Shown piece by piece: positions 62,817 to 64,000 of a stretch of 64,000 nucleotides of DNA; position 1 is the stretch's first letter; the number at the start of each line of letters is the position of its first letter. The notes under the pieces are model-generated. The model did no database searches and was not told where the DNA came from. It saw only the letters and a list, made by a program, of their open reading frames with translations. Location of the stretch: NCBI RefSeq assembly GCF_016907915.1, contig NZ_JAFBCW010000006.1, forward strand, positions 44,306 through 108,305, in the 5' to 3' direction. The stretch comes from Desulforadius tongensis. GTDB taxonomy: Bacteria; Bacillota; Desulfotomaculia; Desulfotomaculales; Desulfohalotomaculaceae. The position numbers and the translations under genes are program-made.

Positions 62817-63869
62817 ATGCAAAACCTCTATATCACAGGTACTGCCGGCAGCGCTAAAACCGCCATGGCAGTAGGCCTGGCACTTAAACTGCAGCAAGAG
62901 GGTTACAAAGTAAGTTATTTTAAACCTGTGGGTATTACCACCGCAACGGGATACACCGTGGACGAAGATGGTTTGCTGATGCAAAAGGTACTGGGAATAA
63001 ACCATCCCATTGAAACTATAGTGCCCTGCACCACCAGTCCTTTCTACCTCACCCGGTATCATCAGAACGATGAAATTCAAGAAAAAATTATTAATGCCTT
63101 TAATGAGATCGCCGCCGATGCCGATGTGGTAATTATTGACGGCGCCATTTTTCCCCACGCCATGGCCAGCATGAACCTCGATGATGCTGCACTGGCCCAA
63201 AGATTTGACGCTGCAGTACTGCACATGATAAAAATAAAGAACGATTTCAGCTTGGATCAGGCGATTTTATTCAACAGGTACTTCCAATGCCGGGGGCTTA
63301 CGGTGCTGGGCAACGTTTTCTATAACGTGCCAAGACAAATTTTGGCCAAAACCGAAGGAGTTTACAAGGCCATACTGGGGGAAAACGGTTTCAATACCCT
63401 GGGAATTGTTCCCCACCGCTCTGAATTAACCGCTCCCACTGTGGAACAGTACTACCAGGTGCTGGGGGGCGAGATACTCACCGGCGAAGACAAGTTAGAC
63501 CGCCCGGTGGAAGATTCGGTGGTGGGTGCAATGACCATTGAAAGCGCGCTGGCTTACCTGCGCCGGGCTCCAAACAAAGCGGTAATTACCGGCGGCGACC
63601 GGGCGGACATAGCTTTGGCGGCGTTGGAAACCGATACTTCGGTGCTGATTCTCACCGGCGGCCTGTATCCCGATGTAAAAGTAATTGCCAAAGCCAGCGA
63701 AAAAGGCGTACCGGTTATTCTCGTCCACCAGGATACCTTTGCCACCATCGAGCGGATGACAGAGGTTTCCAACCGCATCAAGCCTGAAAACAAAGAAAAC
63801 ATCAAAATGGCAGTGGAAAATGTAGAACAATATATTAACTGGCAGTTAATTATCAACAGCTTGAAGTAG
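62817..63869 (+). CDS. P-loop/DRTGG protein related to the N-terminal region of phosphotransacetylase
   Basis: A 350-residue protein. The N-terminal P-loop domain (about 1-200) has TGTAGSAKTAMAVGLALKLQ and VVIIDGA, like dethiobiotin synthetase and the regulatory part of long Pta enzymes. A DRTGG-type domain follows (about 205-310, VGAMTIESALAYLRRAP and VITGGDRADIALAAL). No catalytic Pta domain is present. Twelve bases after the ADP-forming synthetase, so it is probably a regulator or accessory of acetyl-CoA metabolism. ATG after GAGGTG. Confidence 0.85.
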   Translation: MQNLYITGTAGSAKTAMAVGLALKLQQEGYKVSYFKPVGITTATGYTVDEDGLLMQKVLGINHPIETIVPCTTSPFYLTRYHQNDEIQEKIINAFNEIAADADVVIIDGAIFPHAMASMNLDDAALAQRFDAAVLHMIKIKNDFSLDQAILFNRYFQCRGLTVLGNVFYNVPRQILAKTEGVYKAILGENGFNTLGIVPHRSELTAPTVEQYYQVLGGEILTGEDKLDRPVEDSVVGAMTIESALAYLRRAPNKAVITGGDRADIALAALETDTSVLILTGGLYPDVKVIAKASEKGVPVILVHQDTFATIERMTEVSNRIKPENKENIKMAVENVEQYINWQLIINSLK

Positions 63870-63875
63870 TGTTTT

Positions 63876-63912
63876 AAAAAACACATGTACCGGCATGGTA
63901 CATGTGTTTTTT
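63876..63912 (+). terminator. Strong intrinsic terminator behind the acetate genes
   Basis: A perfect 16-bp stem: AAAAAACACATGTACC (63876-63891), loop GGCAT, GGTACATGTGTTTTTT (63897-63912). The group II intron begins 2 bases later. Confidence 0.95.
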
Positions 63913-63914
63913 AT

Positions 63915-64000
63915 GTGTGCCCGGCATGGGCAATGTCTATAGGGTGAAAGTCCCGAACGTTGAAGGTAGCAGTAAACGTTAGCTTAAGGCAAGGGTGTCC
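63915..64000 (+). mobile_element. Group II intron, 5' end (continues beyond the window)
   Basis: The 5' consensus GTGTG (GUGYG) at 63915 begins the block, then CCCGGCATGGGC, TCTATAGGGTGAAAGTCCC, and AACGTT...AACGTTAGC pairing segments ending in GCAAGGGTGTCC. This is the start of domain I of a common bacterial group II intron as I recognise it. The reverse transcriptase, domain V and the 3' end are outside. It is oriented with the upstream genes and lies just behind a terminator, the preferred target of class C introns, though the subclass cannot be set from 86 bases. Confidence 0.85.

Overview
The window looks like a chromosomal segment of a spore-forming, anaerobic Firmicute of the Desulfotomaculum/Pelotomaculum type (Peptococcaceae sensu lato). 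This placement is inferred from gene content: the sporulation gene ylbJ, FapR-controlled lipid synthesis, RbgA/YlqD/YlxM, an 11-subunit complex I without NuoEFG, PduL/AckA beside an ADP-forming acetyl-CoA synthetase, and anaerobic (early cobalt insertion) cobalamin genes. Most genes are housekeeping genes in long minus-strand operons. TTG and GTG starts behind strong Shine-Dalgarno sequences are frequent. I saw no rRNA, tRNA or CRISPR array.

Layout. 1-4484 (minus): cobalamin genes cobT-cbiA-cbiD-cbiE-cbiT, with cbiT cut by the window edge. 4553-10441: a dispersed palindromic element, a small unknown gene, an HD-GYP sensor, a PAP2-like membrane protein, comM, yqeY and yraN. 10251-13388: a disturbed region in which two direct copies of about 273 bp (5' yraN plus the nuo terminator) flank a transposase remnant, a chemoreceptor and a group II intron-like fragment. 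13390-23183 (minus): the complete nuoABCDHIJKLMN operon. 23615-30590 (minus): ylxM-ffh-rpsP-khpA-ylqD-rimM-trmD-rplS-lepB-rbgA-rnhB. 30786-43471: a mixed block with a class III aminotransferase, a GGDEF protein, the five-gene operon mtnP-mtnA-ahcY-aldolase-mtaD, a pentapeptide/MoxR ATPase/VWA trio, and an M23 peptidase with a bactofilin. 43555-56676 (minus): yceD-rpmF, then fapR-plsX-fabH-fabK-fabD-fabG-acpP-fabF-rnc-smc-ftsY. 56875-63869 (plus): ylbJ, pduL, ackA, an ADP-forming acetyl-CoA synthetase and a P-loop/DRTGG protein. The last 86 bases are the start of a group II intron, directly behind a strong terminator.

How the genes work together. The fab block makes malonyl-ACP-dependent fatty acids under FapR, whose operator lies just downstream of the -10 box of its own promoter. 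The ffh/ftsY, lepB, rplS/rpsP/rpmF, rimM/trmD/rbgA and rnc genes serve protein export and ribosome production. The nuo operon encodes a proton-pumping membrane oxidoreductase whose electron donor is not visible here. The acetate genes give two routes of substrate-level phosphorylation from acetyl-CoA. The mtnP-to-mtaD operon recycles the nucleoside by-products of S-adenosylmethionine chemistry and resembles the deamination-first pathway described in methanogens.

Most noteworthy: the complete SAM by-product operon, the duplicated yraN/nuo-terminator segment around a chemoreceptor, a 12-base motif found three times in intercistronic gaps upstream of unrelated genes, and the uncharacterised MoxR/VWA/pentapeptide trio.
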